A DNA stretch of 64,000 nucleotides from NCBI GenBank assembly GCA_017164015.1, contig CP071065.1, forward strand, positions 3,883,918 to 3,947,917, read 5' to 3'. Under the pieces are notes generated by a model. It had not been told where the DNA came from. It was given only the letters and a program-made list of their open reading frames with translations, and made no database searches. The translations under genes and the position numbers were made by a program. Positions 8,724 to 18,707 of this stretch are shown here, in pieces (the stretch's first letter is position 1; the number at the start of each line of letters is the position of its first letter). Source of the DNA: Nostoc sp. UHCC 0702. Its GTDB lineage: Bacteria; Cyanobacteriota; Cyanobacteriia; Cyanobacteriales; Nostocaceae.

Positions 8724-10235
8724 TCAGCTGCTTTCCGTCAGAACTCGTCCATAAGTTTGAGTCATGGTTTTCAGGCGATCGCGCAGCTGTTTTGTTAAAG
8801 CCGCAGATTCATAACGCCACCCCCAATTACCTAAACTTTGACCAGGTAAATTCATCCGCGCAGAAGTATTCAATCCCAAAATATCTTGTAGAGGAATAAT
8901 CGCTTGATTAGCTACAGAACTATATGCTAACCGAATTAAATCCCAGTGGATATCAGCAGGATTAGTACAACCTAAATAGTGAAAAACTGCTTTTGAATCT
9001 TGGTCTGGTAGTTGATTAAACCAGCCTACTGTTGTGTCATTGTCGTGAGTGCCAGTATAAACTACACAGTTGCGGGGATAATTGAACGGTAAAAAGGGAT
9101 TATCAGGCTCTGAATCAAAAGCGAATTGCAAAATTTTCATCCCAGGAAATTCAAACTGGTCACGCAAAGCTTCTACATCTGGTGTAATTTCTCCCAAATC
9201 CTCGGCTATGATTGGCAGCTTGCCTAACTTTTGGTTGAGTACTTGAAAGAAAATTTCCCCAGGAGCTTGAATCCACTCACCATTGATAGCTGTTGTTTCG
9301 CCCTGCTTGACTGCCCAGTATGCTTGGAAGCCTCGAAAATGGTCAATCCGAATCAAGTCTACATAATCAAGGATGGTTTGGAAGCGCTGTACCCACCAAT
9401 GAAAGTCCTCTTTCTGTAATTGTACCCAATCATATACTGGATTACCCCATAATTGACCAGTGGTACTGAAATAGTCTGGTGGTGTTCCTGCCATCAATGC
9501 AGGTTCACCTGTTTGTTCATCAAGACAAAAGATTTGCGGATGAGACCAAACGTCAGCACTATCGTAAGCCACATAAATTGCAATATCTCCGATAATTTGA
9601 ATGCCACGTTGATTGGCATAACGCTTTAACTTTGACCATTGACAGAAAAACTCAAACTGAAGATATTTGTAGTAAGAAATTTCATGGCTTAATCGTTGTT
9701 GCCATTGCTGAATTGTATCTGGTTGACGTTTGACTAGATTTGGTTCCCAAGTATTCCATTTGGCATCGCCATGAACATACTTGAGCGCCATAAATAGAGC
9801 ATAGTCATCTAGCCAGTAAGCCCTAGTTTGACAAAACTGTTCAAATTCCTTGCACTGAATAGATGAAGCATAAGCTTTAAAGTTCTTAAAAGCTTTTTGC
9901 AGCAAAGGCATCTTCGTTTGAATGACCCGATCAAAATCTACTGCTACAGTGCTATATTCTGGCAGATCCAAAAGGTCTTCTTGAGTTAGCAAACCCTTTT
10001 CTACCAATAGTTCAGGACTAAGCAGCAATGGATTTCCTGCCATCGCTGAATAAGATGCATAGGGAGAATTACTATCTCCCGTAGGCCCTAATGGCAATAT
10101 TTGCCAAAGCTGCTGTCCACTGTCTACCAGAAAGTCAACAAACTGATAAGCTTCAAACCCCAAGTCACCAATACCAAACCGACTGGGAAAAGAAGTTGGG
10201 TGTAGTAAAATACCGCTAGTTCTGGGAAAAGGCAT
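8724..10235 (-). CDS. malQ: 4-alpha-glucanotransferase (amylomaltase, GH77)
   Basis: 503 residues from the ATG at 10235 (a TTG two codons earlier is less likely). It opens PRTSGILLHPTSFPSRFGIGDLG, the classic MalQ start, and has WQILPLGPTG, RIDHFRGF (catalytic Asp), IIAEDLG (Glu acid/base), and YTGTHDNDTTVGW. It transfers maltodextrin segments between glucans in the cytosol and serves glycogen and maltose turnover. Full length for the cyanobacterial enzyme. Confidence 0.95.
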   Translation of the reverse strand: MPFPRTSGILLHPTSFPSRFGIGDLGFEAYQFVDFLVDSGQQLWQILPLGPTGDSNSPYASYSAMAGNPLLLSPELLVEKGLLTQEDLLDLPEYSTVAVDFDRVIQTKMPLLQKAFKNFKAYASSIQCKEFEQFCQTRAYWLDDYALFMALKYVHGDAKWNTWEPNLVKRQPDTIQQWQQRLSHEISYYKYLQFEFFCQWSKLKRYANQRGIQIIGDIAIYVAYDSADVWSHPQIFCLDEQTGEPALMAGTPPDYFSTTGQLWGNPVYDWVQLQKEDFHWWVQRFQTILDYVDLIRIDHFRGFQAYWAVKQGETTAINGEWIQAPGEIFFQVLNQKLGKLPIIAEDLGEITPDVEALRDQFEFPGMKILQFAFDSEPDNPFLPFNYPRNCVVYTGTHDNDTTVGWFNQLPDQDSKAVFHYLGCTNPADIHWDLIRLAYSSVANQAIIPLQDILGLNTSARMNLPGQSLGNWGWRYESAALTKQLRDRLKTMTQTYGRVLTESS

Positions 10236-10382
10236 AATCAAATAAGACCCTATGCTTAAGCCAAATCTACGTTGATAGAATATTTCCTGGGGCTGGGGAC
10301 TGGGAATTAGTAGTCTGTCAACTCAACTTTGCTGTCTTTAATAGTAGCTAGAAAAATTCCTCTGCTCCCCCTGCTCCCTTAC

Positions 10383-11930
10383 TTAGGCAGTCTTGATTAA
10401 CTTCAGCAGTTCACCGGGAGCAAAAACATCGCGGTAGAAGGTCAATTGTTCTGTTTTAAGATAGCAGCCGCCTCTGTGTCCACGTCGAATCCAGGTAACA
10501 TTTCCCTTAGCGAGTGTTTCGTTGGTTTCGTCATCTACACACTTCCATTCAAAGAAGGTAACTTCACCATGAAACATGACAATTGGCCAGCACATTGTCA
10601 CACCAGGTTGAGCAATTAATGCCCACCAATGCTGTTCGCGCTCTTTTTGTTGTTCCAAGCCTTGATAGGGGCCATCCTGACAGAAATATACCAAATCATC
10701 TCGATATTCGCCAGTTAATATATCGCCTCGTCCCTGCCTCAATGCCTCACAATGGGTAGGCCACCATTCTTTGTTTTCTTGTTCAATTTGTTCTAGAGTG
10801 TAATTAGGCCCAATTTGTGGCAAAGTCCTTTCTTTCATTGCCACAATTTTCTCAGCATCCTCTATGAGTTTTTTCGCTACATAAGCAGTCACGAGTCCGG
10901 GTCGAGAATAATCTGCGGATAAATCTTTGTAGTAGTTAGTGCGTTTATTAATCACTGTGTTGCTCGTGGTATTGTTTTGATAACCATTTGAGTGACCATT
11001 TGAGTAAGAAATGAGTTTTTGTTCTAACATAAGACTAACTACGTCCTCCTTTAGTTGATTAGTTGCGCCAATGTTTGCAATCAGTTCTGCTACTGTGGAA
11101 CTCCGCTGACCTGCTAGAGTCATCTTGCCGTCATAAACAAAAGTGTAAGCAGTTCGTTCAGGAAATGGTAAAAGCCGCTGCACATATTTAGCTTGGTCTT
11201 TAACAGCGATCGCATATTCTTTGGAAGCAAAGAATGTTTCCATTTCCAAAGGATTAGCAAAAGCAATTTCAAACGCAGCTTGATACTGTTTTTCTGAGGA
11301 TTCGTAATGAGAAACTCCAGCCGCATCTGGTCGAGAGTTATCTACTTGCTCAAACAAATGTAGGCGAAATTTGAGAACAGAATTACTTTCGATAACAGCT
11401 GGTGCAAAGCTATTTGTGAGATATCGGCGAAAATCTTCTACACTCACGGCATCAGATTTTTTCACCATGACGTGAAACTTAATTACACCTAGTTTACCAT
11501 TAGGATCTCCTGTGGGGATGCTATCAAAGTAAGTTCGAGAGTTACTAAAACTAGTGTTGTAACCGATGGCTTTACTGAATACATTATGCTCGTCATCCAT
11601 GAGGATGGCAGCAGATTTAAACCAGAGATCCCGTTCGGCTACCGTCTCAAAGGTTAATTCGGCAATGCCATTAAATTGATCATCTTCTGGACAAGTGTAT
11701 TCAATGCCGTTAATGGTTGGCCATAGACCACCTTCATTTGCAGCTACGTGAAACTGCCAGTATTGATGCTGACCTGGTAGTCTAGCGCAAACTGGGCCGT
11801 GAACATCTCTCCAATAGTCATCAAAAAGTTCTAGAGAAATTCCTTTACGTTTCCACAAGAGAACGTAGAAAGATACTTTACCTTTTTGATCGCGGACTGC
11901 ATAATCGAATTTTCTAATTGTTGCTAACAT
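10383..11930 (-). CDS. EthD-domain/SnoaL-like fusion protein
   Basis: 515 residues in three parts. Residues ~15-125 (FYVLLWKRKGISLELFDDYWRDVHGPVCARLPG) are a dimeric alpha/beta-barrel EthD-type domain; ~145-270 (IKFHVMVKKSDAVSVEDFRRYLTNSF ... PERTAYTFVYD) look like a second, diverged copy. A low-complexity linker (SNGHSNGYQNN) leads to a C-terminal SnoaL/NTF2-like domain (~375-510, EWWPTHCEALRQGRGDIL ... YFCQDGPYQG ... WALIAQPG). EthD domains occur in ether degradation and in polyketide/aromatic decarboxylase-type enzymes; SnoaL folds include polyketide cyclases. It is third in a same-strand group with an MFS transporter and a double-SnoaL protein. Substrate unknown. Confidence 0.75.
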   Translation of the reverse strand: MLATIRKFDYAVRDQKGKVSFYVLLWKRKGISLELFDDYWRDVHGPVCARLPGQHQYWQFHVAANEGGLWPTINGIEYTCPEDDQFNGIAELTFETVAERDLWFKSAAILMDDEHNVFSKAIGYNTSFSNSRTYFDSIPTGDPNGKLGVIKFHVMVKKSDAVSVEDFRRYLTNSFAPAVIESNSVLKFRLHLFEQVDNSRPDAAGVSHYESSEKQYQAAFEIAFANPLEMETFFASKEYAIAVKDQAKYVQRLLPFPERTAYTFVYDGKMTLAGQRSSTVAELIANIGATNQLKEDVVSLMLEQKLISYSNGHSNGYQNNTTSNTVINKRTNYYKDLSADYSRPGLVTAYVAKKLIEDAEKIVAMKERTLPQIGPNYTLEQIEQENKEWWPTHCEALRQGRGDILTGEYRDDLVYFCQDGPYQGLEQQKEREQHWWALIAQPGVTMCWPIVMFHGEVTFFEWKCVDDETNETLAKGNVTWIRRGHRGGCYLKTEQLTFYRDVFAPGELLKLIKTA

Positions 11931-12109
11931 TACTGCTTTCCTTGGCTAATTATACTGTCTTCATTGAGGTGCAATCTGATATCTATAAACTTGGAATTTC
12001 CTTGAGGACATCAAAAAAATCAGCTACTTGAATGAAGCCCTCATCAAGACGAAAACCTAATCAGTAAACTTGTTTGATGATGCCAGTTTTCCGGAATCAC
12101 CTTAATTTA

Positions 12110-13303
12110 TTACATACATGTGCAACGCCTAAAGACTAAAAGACTGGCAAGTGAAAAGGTTGCAGCCGCATAAAAAACACTATTAATTCCCCAGATGCTA
12201 AAAGCTATTCCCATTAAGAGTGGCCCTAAAGTTTGCCCCAATCCTAAAAAGGTTCCGTTTATCGACATAATTGCCGCTAGATATTCTTTGGGTGCCATCT
12301 CTGCCAAGAGAGTTTGAATACTGGGGAAGCCGATGCCAAGGCCTACACCAAAAATCATTGTCGAAATTAATAGCAACCAAAAACTGTGAATTAAGGGAAT
12401 TATTGCTATAGCTATAGCAAAGATCACAAATGATGCTCTAATCAAACTTCTGCTTGAGAACTTTCTGCTTAATCTTCCAAATTGTAGTGATGTGACTGTA
12501 ATCGTGGCAGACATACTTGAGAGAATGATGCCAATGCTGAAAGCAGATGCATTAAAGGAATTTTTCATCACAATTGGCAAATAGGTTATAAAGGCTCCAT
12601 AAAGGAGCATGAAAGTTACAACCGTACTGAAGAAAATTCCAAAAAATTGTTTGTTTCTAACGCTTCCCCATGCATTTTTGAGGTATTCAATAAAATTCTG
12701 CTTACTTTTTGGTTCAGGATTTTTGAGTGAAAACAAAACAAGCAGTCCTATAGGTATAGCCAATATGGGAAGCATAAAGGGATAATTCCATCCCATCACT
12801 GCAATTGCTCCACCAATTGTTGGATAGGTTGCTGTACCTACACTACTGACACTGGCGTTGTAACCTATAGCAGCTGTGCGTTCTTTACCTGAATATAGAT
12901 CGCCAATTAGTGTCACGTTCAGAGAATTTAAGGAAGCTGCACTTATGCCCTCAATAAAACGTAATATCAGTAACAGGTTAAAATCACGAACAAAGGCACA
13001 TGCTACTCCGGCAATTCCAAATAACATCAGTGAAGGAACAAGTATTTTTTTTCTACCTAATCGGTCTGCCAAGACACCAATAATAGGGGTTAGTAAGATA
13101 CTAGGAAAGGTGAATACTGTCACCAATAATCCAATATCTTGAGGTGGTACATTTAATTCTTGGGCTAGCTTTGGAAAAGCTGGAGTCACACTGGAAACTC
13201 CTGATATACCCATCAAAGTAATACTGAAAATAATCAGAAGGTTTTTATCAAGATAGACTGGGTTACGGTTCTGATTGTGACTAATATGTTCAATTGAATC
13301 CAT
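12110..13303 (-). CDS. MFS transporter (drug/metabolite efflux type)
   Basis: About 397 residues from ATG 13303 (MDSIEHISHNQ); the frame is open to a TTG at 13381, but the added 26 residues are unlike the family. Twelve hydrophobic segments; the MFS signature between helices 2 and 3 reads GVLADRLGRKK, and GISGVSSVTPAFPKLAQEL opens helix 1. Resembles DHA1-type efflux carriers. It lies 125 bp after the double-SnoaL gene and 179 bp before the EthD fusion on the same strand, so it probably exports or imports the compound that they handle (inference). Confidence 0.85.
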   Translation of the reverse strand: MDSIEHISHNQNRNPVYLDKNLLIIFSITLMGISGVSSVTPAFPKLAQELNVPPQDIGLLVTVFTFPSILLTPIIGVLADRLGRKKILVPSLMLFGIAGVACAFVRDFNLLLILRFIEGISAASLNSLNVTLIGDLYSGKERTAAIGYNASVSSVGTATYPTIGGAIAVMGWNYPFMLPILAIPIGLLVLFSLKNPEPKSKQNFIEYLKNAWGSVRNKQFFGIFFSTVVTFMLLYGAFITYLPIVMKNSFNASAFSIGIILSSMSATITVTSLQFGRLSRKFSSRSLIRASFVIFAIAIAIIPLIHSFWLLLISTMIFGVGLGIGFPSIQTLLAEMAPKEYLAAIMSINGTFLGLGQTLGPLLMGIAFSIWGINSVFYAAATFSLASLLVFRRCTCM

Positions 13304-13506
13304 ATTTTGCTTGCAAAAATCTCTTTGGTTAAGTTTTATCTGCTCTGATGGTTGATTTAAACCTGCACACCACTGATCCAAGATTATATCTAGCGATCAC
13401 TGCATTCACTGTGCAGGAAAATGAACCAAAGAAAACATAATTAATGATCTGAAAAACTCTTTATAAAAGAGTTTTTCACTTGATACTGAAAATCAATTTG
13501 ATGTTA

Positions 13507-14589
13507 CTATTTCAACCCAACACTAGAAATATATTTATTTCCATTGCCATTGCCATGTGTTTGAGTTTCTTGTTCTAAGGAGCTAGTTTGATAAAATGGC
13601 AAAATATCTGCATAAACCCGCCATTCACTCACTTGGTTGTCTCTTAAGCGGTAAACATCACAACAGGCTATAGTTAAATGTCTTTTATCTTGCACAGTGA
13701 TGTATTTGGCATCCATTTCTACAACAACAATGCCTGGTTCCTGCCAAACTTTTCTGACTTCATGACCTATAAATTTAGCGGTAGTAGCAAACATCGTAGA
13801 TAAAAAATTTATAACAGCTTGCTTCCCGTAAACATGTTCAGATGAACCAACCTTGTAAAAGATATCATCAGTCAGAAAATGCTTAACTTGTTCCCAATCT
13901 TCATTAATTACAGCCTCTGACAACTGCACAACAGCTTGTAACTGTTTTGATAAATTGAGTTCTTCATTACCTATCGACCATTTTGGCCCATCTATTGCCC
14001 ATTTAGGAATAAATCCAGCTTCGACCCTTTTTTTGCCTTCAGGATGTTCTGCGAAGTGCTTCCTCATGATGTCTGATGAAGCAAGTTTTTTGCCTTGGCT
14101 GATAGTAAATACCGAAGCTGTGGGAGGGACAAAAATTGTTGGGTCAAATACAGGATTTACATCCATAAAAATCCGCAATTCTGAGAATTTATCGCCCTCC
14201 ACGCGGAATATATCAGAGCAAGGTAATTTAACTACAGACCTATCCTTGCGCCAATAAATCACGTCCATTTCTACAAATACCACATCTTTGATTTCCCGGA
14301 TAATTTTGATATCGTGGTATACAGCAGAAATCTGACTGAAGAAATTTTCTCCAGATTTTTTAATTGCAGCTTTATCTAAACACACCTCAAAGTTGCCGAA
14401 CTGATATATTGGTGTGTCAGTAAAAAAACTAATAAAACCTTCGGTATCAAACGCTTCGCCTCTTGAGAACAAGCGTTTTACTAAGTCTGTTGTTGTACCT
14501 GGAAGTCTTTCTAAAGTAGGTTGGTTCAAATTTGCGATCGCAGGTTCTGCTTTGCCATTTGAAACAGAAATAGATATTCCATTCGACAT
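13507..14589 (-). CDS. Protein with two SnoaL/NTF2-like domains
   Basis: 360 residues. Two cone-shaped alpha+beta domains of the SnoaL-like kind: ~30-155 (VKRLFSRGEAFDTEGFISFFTDTPIYQFG ... VEMDVIYWRKD ... CSDIFRVEGDKFSELRIFMD) and ~210-335 (LSEAVINEDWEQVKHFLTDDIFYKVGS ... VVVEMDAKYITVQD ... CCDVYRLRDNQVSEWRVYAD). The halves are clearly related to each other. The linker holds HFAEHPEGKKRVEAGF. The C-terminus is Asn/Gly-rich. SnoaL folds act as cyclases, isomerases or ligand carriers. First gene of the group with the MFS and EthD proteins. No signal peptide. Confidence 0.75.
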   Translation of the reverse strand: MSNGISISVSNGKAEPAIANLNQPTLERLPGTTTDLVKRLFSRGEAFDTEGFISFFTDTPIYQFGNFEVCLDKAAIKKSGENFFSQISAVYHDIKIIREIKDVVFVEMDVIYWRKDRSVVKLPCSDIFRVEGDKFSELRIFMDVNPVFDPTIFVPPTASVFTISQGKKLASSDIMRKHFAEHPEGKKRVEAGFIPKWAIDGPKWSIGNEELNLSKQLQAVVQLSEAVINEDWEQVKHFLTDDIFYKVGSSEHVYGKQAVINFLSTMFATTAKFIGHEVRKVWQEPGIVVVEMDAKYITVQDKRHLTIACCDVYRLRDNQVSEWRVYADILPFYQTSSLEQETQTHGNGNGNKYISSVGLK

Positions 14590-14688
14590 ATTATATTCTT
14601 CCTGTCCTTTGTCAAAATTTTCTTGAGCTTTACGGGCAACTTAATTGAATTCCAGCTGTTCTCCATTTGAACCTTTACAATAAAACAG

Positions 14689-14775
14689 GAAACATCCAAA
14701 AAATAAATTATCCCGGTTGAAGTTGTTGACTGATCACTGATGACTGTTGATTGTGAACAGGGGGATATTTTTTTA
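14689..14775. repeat. Dispersed repeat with ACTGTTG heptamer relics (uninterrupted copy)
   Basis: The stretch with AATAAATTATCCCGGTTGAA, TGATGACTGTTGA (14738-14750) and TTGTGAACAGG matches 43787-43926 closely, but the latter carries a 46-bp insertion. ACTGTTG units resemble the known STRR heptamer repeats of heterocystous cyanobacteria. Confidence 0.6.
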
Positions 14776-14878
14776 CTTGGAAGTCCCTAAAAGCCTCATT
14801 GTTGCGTTGCTCCTTCCTCACCTAGAAAAGGGAGGATTGTCGAACTCACGTTGAATAAACCAGCCGGATTTTAGAGAG

Positions 14879-16339
14879 CTAGATTTTAATTTCAGTTAAA
14901 AGACCGAGTGCTTTAGCAACACCTTCTTTATAGGCTAAATCTGCCTTTGCAAAGTGTGCCAGTTGTCGCTCAATGATAAAGTGCGGTACGCCTTGCATAG
15001 CTGCGGCAATATTTTGAAAAAGTCTTTGCTTTTCCTCTTCTGGCAGCAATCGGAAAAGATTACCTGCTTGGGTATAATCTTCGTTACCAGCACGGTGATC
15101 GTAACGGTCGGCATCACCGGAAATCTTCAACGGTGGTTCTTTTAAATGTGGGTCTTCGACTGGCCCATCAAAGCTGTTCGGTTGATAGTTGACTGACCCG
15201 CCACCGTTATCATCGAAGCGCATCAAGCCATCGCGGTGATAGGTCTGTGCCTTGGTTGCGTGCGGGCTATTGACTGGCAAGCTTTCATAGTTGACTCCCA
15301 ATCGGTAACGATGTGCATCTGGGTAAGACATGATACGCGCTTGCAACATTTTGTCCGGGCTGAATGAAATTCCAGGCGGCACATTAGAAGGTGAGAAAGC
15401 TGCTTGTTCAAGTTCTGCAAAATAGTTTTCTGGATTGCGGTTGAGTTCGAGGATACCAACCTCAATCAATGGGTACTCTTTATGTGGCCAGACTTTAGTT
15501 AAATCGAAAGGATTATAGGAGGTTTTATCTGTATCTGCCTCAGGCATAATCTGCACATAGAAACGCCATTTGGGATATTCACCCCGCTCAATTGCATAGA
15601 ATAAGTCGCGCTGTGCGCTTTCGCGATCCTCACTGATGATTTTTGCTGCCTCTTCATTAGTTAGGTTGTGGATGCCTTGCACAGTTTTAAAGTGGAACTT
15701 GACCCAGAATCGTTGATTTGCTGCATTGATGAAACTGAAGGTATGGCTGCCGTAGCCGTTCATGTAGCGATGGCTTGTGGGCAATCCGCGATCGCTAAAC
15801 AGAATTGTAACCTGATGCAAGCTCTCTGGTGATAGCGACCAAAAATCCCACATAGCTGTTGGGTTACGCAGGTTAGTTTTTGGGTCGCGCTTTTGCGTGC
15901 GGATGAAATCACTGAATTTGAGCGGATCACGAACAAAGAACACTGGGGTGTTATTTCCGACTAAATCCCAGTTGCCCTCTTCAGTATAGAATTTGACAGA
16001 AAATCCACGCACATCTCGCTCTGCATCCGCTGCACCGCGTTCACCAGCAACCGTTGAAAATCTGGCAATGACTTCTGTTTGCTTACCAATTTCTGAGAAT
16101 AATTTCGCCTTGGTGTACTGGGTAATATCATTGGTGACGGTGAAAGTCCCATAAGCACCAGAACCTTTGGCGTGTACAACTCTTTCTGGGATGCGCTCTC
16201 GATTAAAGTGCGCCATCTTTTCATTCAAATAAAAGTCTTGCATTAACAACGGCCCATGTGCGCCAGCAGTCAACGAGTTTTGGTTATCACTAACTGGAAT
16301 GCCAGCATCTGTTGTCAGGACTTCTTTTTCGTTATTCAT
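14879..16339 (-). CDS. katA: Monofunctional haem catalase (small-subunit clade)
   Basis: 486 residues. It dismutates hydrogen peroxide to water and oxygen. Distal His at residue 56 in ERVVHAKGSGAYG, Asn in LVGNNTPVFFVRD (~129), and proximal haem-ligand Tyr in RIMSYPDAHRYRLG. FWSLSPESLHQVTILFSDRGLP and PFDLTKVWPHKEYPL are family landmarks. No signal peptide, so cytosolic. Complete and intact. True catalases are patchy in cyanobacteria, so horizontal acquisition is possible. 839 bp of non-coding DNA lie upstream, where its promoter must be; no clear operator was seen. The EthD/SnoaL group follows 289 bp downstream. Confidence 0.95.
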   Translation of the reverse strand: MNNEKEVLTTDAGIPVSDNQNSLTAGAHGPLLMQDFYLNEKMAHFNRERIPERVVHAKGSGAYGTFTVTNDITQYTKAKLFSEIGKQTEVIARFSTVAGERGAADAERDVRGFSVKFYTEEGNWDLVGNNTPVFFVRDPLKFSDFIRTQKRDPKTNLRNPTAMWDFWSLSPESLHQVTILFSDRGLPTSHRYMNGYGSHTFSFINAANQRFWVKFHFKTVQGIHNLTNEEAAKIISEDRESAQRDLFYAIERGEYPKWRFYVQIMPEADTDKTSYNPFDLTKVWPHKEYPLIEVGILELNRNPENYFAELEQAAFSPSNVPPGISFSPDKMLQARIMSYPDAHRYRLGVNYESLPVNSPHATKAQTYHRDGLMRFDDNGGGSVNYQPNSFDGPVEDPHLKEPPLKISGDADRYDHRAGNEDYTQAGNLFRLLPEEEKQRLFQNIAAAMQGVPHFIIERQLAHFAKADLAYKEGVAKALGLLTEIKI

Positions 16340-17178
16340 TGTTTAATTGCCGCTTTCGGTAATGGATTGTTTTGCCCTAGTGTTTACAGTTTGTGGTGAT
16401 AACCATCACAAAATTGAGGGTTATTCGTGTATTTGTACAGACGAAGCGCAACGCGCTTTTTTACATTCAACTCAAATGCTAGTGGTTGGAATCCAGTTTC
16501 TTTATGAGCGCTATTACAGAAAGGTTGATTGCTGGAATACCCATAGTTACACCAATATGTGCCAGATTATAGTTCCATCACTATTATTTTTTGTCAGCGA
16601 TCGCAGGTTAATTTGTTTGTTGATTAACTGATGTTGTTTCACTCATTGTGTTCTCTTTATTCAAACGTTATTCAGTAAAAAGTTTCTCTGGTCTTGAACG
16701 ACTAGTCGATGAGAGCAACAATAAAGCCATAAACATACATCTGCTAACCAGTTTGTTGTGCCTAATCTGTTGAACTGTTTCAGTCACGTAATAATCATTT
16801 ACTTTTTCTTAATTTTTGAGTAGAGAAGATCGATAAATTAAGGATCAATTTAAGAGAATGTTTTAAAAGTCGAAGCGAGTAAAAAATCATGCGAGTCGTC
16901 TGTTCATGATACGAATCATTGGTATAAGGTAAAAGTTCGATTTGACAAGGGTTTCAGAATGTGTTTTTGAAGAGTATGTCTGAAAAATAAGAAATTTCAT
17001 GATTACAAAGCCACTGTTCACTAATTTGGTTATCAAGACGAACAGCGCAAAACTCTGTGTCTAAAAACACAGAGTTTTGCGGCCTTACGGCTGCTAAAGC
17101 CGCGCAACTGGCCTGGAGAGAACCACCTCTCTCTGGCTTAGATACCGCAAGGAGTCTAGGTGAAGTGGACTCGTGGAG
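16340..17178. other. Long non-coding region upstream of catalase
   Basis: No credible gene. A plus-strand frame at 16347-16631 (94 codons) has no ribosome site or family feature. The region carries the hairpin at 17047-17080, then further GC-rich repeat text to 17165. It should include the catalase promoter near 16350-16450. Confidence 0.5.
17047..17080. repeat. Perfect 14-bp stem hairpin
   Basis: GCAAAACTCTGTGT (17047-17060), a 6-base loop, then ACACAGAGTTTTGC (17067-17080). It lies about 100 bp beyond the stop of the minus-strand PEP-CTERM gene and could end its transcript, but no T-run follows on that strand. It is joined to further repeat text (GCGGC...GCCGC) up to 17104. Confidence 0.65.
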
Positions 17179-18309
17179 TCAATAAGGGCAGATTTTCCTC
17201 CAGAATTTTAATAGTACTAAACTACTAAAAACTAATAAACTTAGCCCAGAAGTGGGTTCGGGAACAGAGGTAAGTTTAAAATTGTCAATCAACAGTCCAG
17301 AATCAATATTGCTATCTCCCACATCTGTAATTCCAAGTCCTAAGGTGTATGTTCCTGTGGTCGGCAACTTGAAGGAAAAAGTTTGAAAGCCAGTCTCTTT
17401 AAAAAACTCTGTCAGAGAAAATTCCGATGTGGCGTTAGTCACATCAGCCAGTTTTAATAAGTAACTCCCAGAGTTGTCTGAGGAAGTAATTGAAACAAAG
17501 GAGAAATCTGAAAAACTAACTGGCGGTAATACTTCATTGGTCAGAAAATTCCAATCGAAGCTTAAAATGTCTCCAGATGAAGCTGTGAATGTTTGTTCAA
17601 TAGCAGAGCCTTTAGTAACTTGTCCTTCGCCAAGATTATTCAGACTTCCATCTTCTAATTCCAGGAATTTTTCTAGAATGGAATCGTCAAATGTAGCACC
17701 GCCAGTTGACAATAAAGCTTGCGAATTTTCCTGTGTTGGCCCGCTGCCAAATGTTGTGGTTTCAATACTAGTAGATCCTACTGTTGCCCATCCAGTAAAA
17801 TTGGCACTTTCAAAACCACCATTGACTAGTGTTGCATTAGCCGAAGAACTGGGAAAAGCAAATGTTTGTAATAACAATGTATATGAACCAGATTCAAAGT
17901 GGTCTCCTCTGAGGTAAATGTCTCTCAAGCCAGACACGGCTAGATTCAGGCTGCCACTAGTGGGTATCTGTCCGGTTAATATGGGTAGAACATTGCTATC
18001 AGATTGGTCATCGTTGATGGTGAGAATATTACCAAAATTATCCAACTGCCCTAGAAGTGGGTCAAATGACTGTGAATTTACCTCTACAGTAAATAAGTTT
18101 CCAGGAGCAAAACTGGAAAAATTGTAGAAGTCAACTTTCCCATTCTCTAGTTGTCCCTCTACACTACCGAAAGCAGCTGAGAGAATATTTGAGGTAGTCA
18201 AAAAATTATTAGTTTCGCTTTGAAGTGCTGCGTGAACAGGTGAAGCTACAGTGAGTAAACTCAGCGAAATAGAATAAGTACTAATCGTTAAAGTGGAGAG
18301 TACTTTCAT
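17179..18309 (-). CDS. PEP-CTERM surface protein with PPC-like and jellyroll domains
   Basis: 376 residues. Signal peptide 1-27 (SLSLLTVASPVHA-A). Residues ~40-135 (LENGKVDFYNFSSFAPGNLFTVEV...DNFGNILTINDD) resemble the bacterial pre-peptidase C-like/DVUA0089 domain. Residues ~155-350 form the extracellular domain shared with the protein at 1236-1952. The C-terminus is canonical: VPEPTSG, a hydrophobic helix, then basic FWRK, the signal recognised by exosortase-type systems. Exported and surface-bound or processed; function unknown. The exosortase itself is not in the window. Confidence 0.85.
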   Translation of the reverse strand: MKVLSTLTISTYSISLSLLTVASPVHAALQSETNNFLTTSNILSAAFGSVEGQLENGKVDFYNFSSFAPGNLFTVEVNSQSFDPLLGQLDNFGNILTINDDQSDSNVLPILTGQIPTSGSLNLAVSGLRDIYLRGDHFESGSYTLLLQTFAFPSSSANATLVNGGFESANFTGWATVGSTSIETTTFGSGPTQENSQALLSTGGATFDDSILEKFLELEDGSLNNLGEGQVTKGSAIEQTFTASSGDILSFDWNFLTNEVLPPVSFSDFSFVSITSSDNSGSYLLKLADVTNATSEFSLTEFFKETGFQTFSFKLPTTGTYTLGLGITDVGDSNIDSGLLIDNFKLTSVPEPTSGLSLLVFSSLVLLKFWRKICPY

Positions 18310-18462
18310 TAAATTTACCTTGAAACTAGATTTTGTTGTGTATTAATCGTAGACTTTGAAAAGTCTTCAGATAGAGTACCAATTCCGTATTCAAAATAAA
18401 AGTTCAAAATTCGGCTTTAGTAAAAGGGACTGGGAAATCGGGGCCACCACAACCGCTTTCTA

Positions 18463-18530
18463 GGAGCCACTGCCGTCCATGCTTTTCCGACAGCGAACTG
18501 CTGTGTAAACAGGGCAAACGCAGTGGCTCC
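18463..18530. repeat. Small inverted-repeat element
   Basis: A 68-bp element bounded by perfect 11-bp inverted repeats, GGAGCCACTGC (18463-18473) and GCAGTGGCTCC (18520-18530). Similar ends (CACTGGCTCC) border the 46-bp insert at 43842-43887. It lies in the 398-bp gap between the multicopper oxidase stop and the PEP-CTERM start; no other feature was recognised in that gap. Confidence 0.65.
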
Positions 18531-18707
18531 CCTATTCCCGACCTCAAAAAATAATCTACCTACGTAAATCCTAACTGTTAGAAAATAAAGCTCAAACCTT
18601 GATTAAATTCAACTCTCAGAATCTGGCTTTGATGATTTTTTTTGAGAGTGAGACAAGAGGGATATAAGTCTTTTGACTTTTAACTTTTAACTTACAAAGT
18701 AGCGGTA

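Noticed and set aside
16347..16631. 94-codon plus-strand frame upstream of catalase
   Set aside because: No ribosome site, no recognisable motif, composition unlike the neighbouring genes; region probably holds the catalase promoter.
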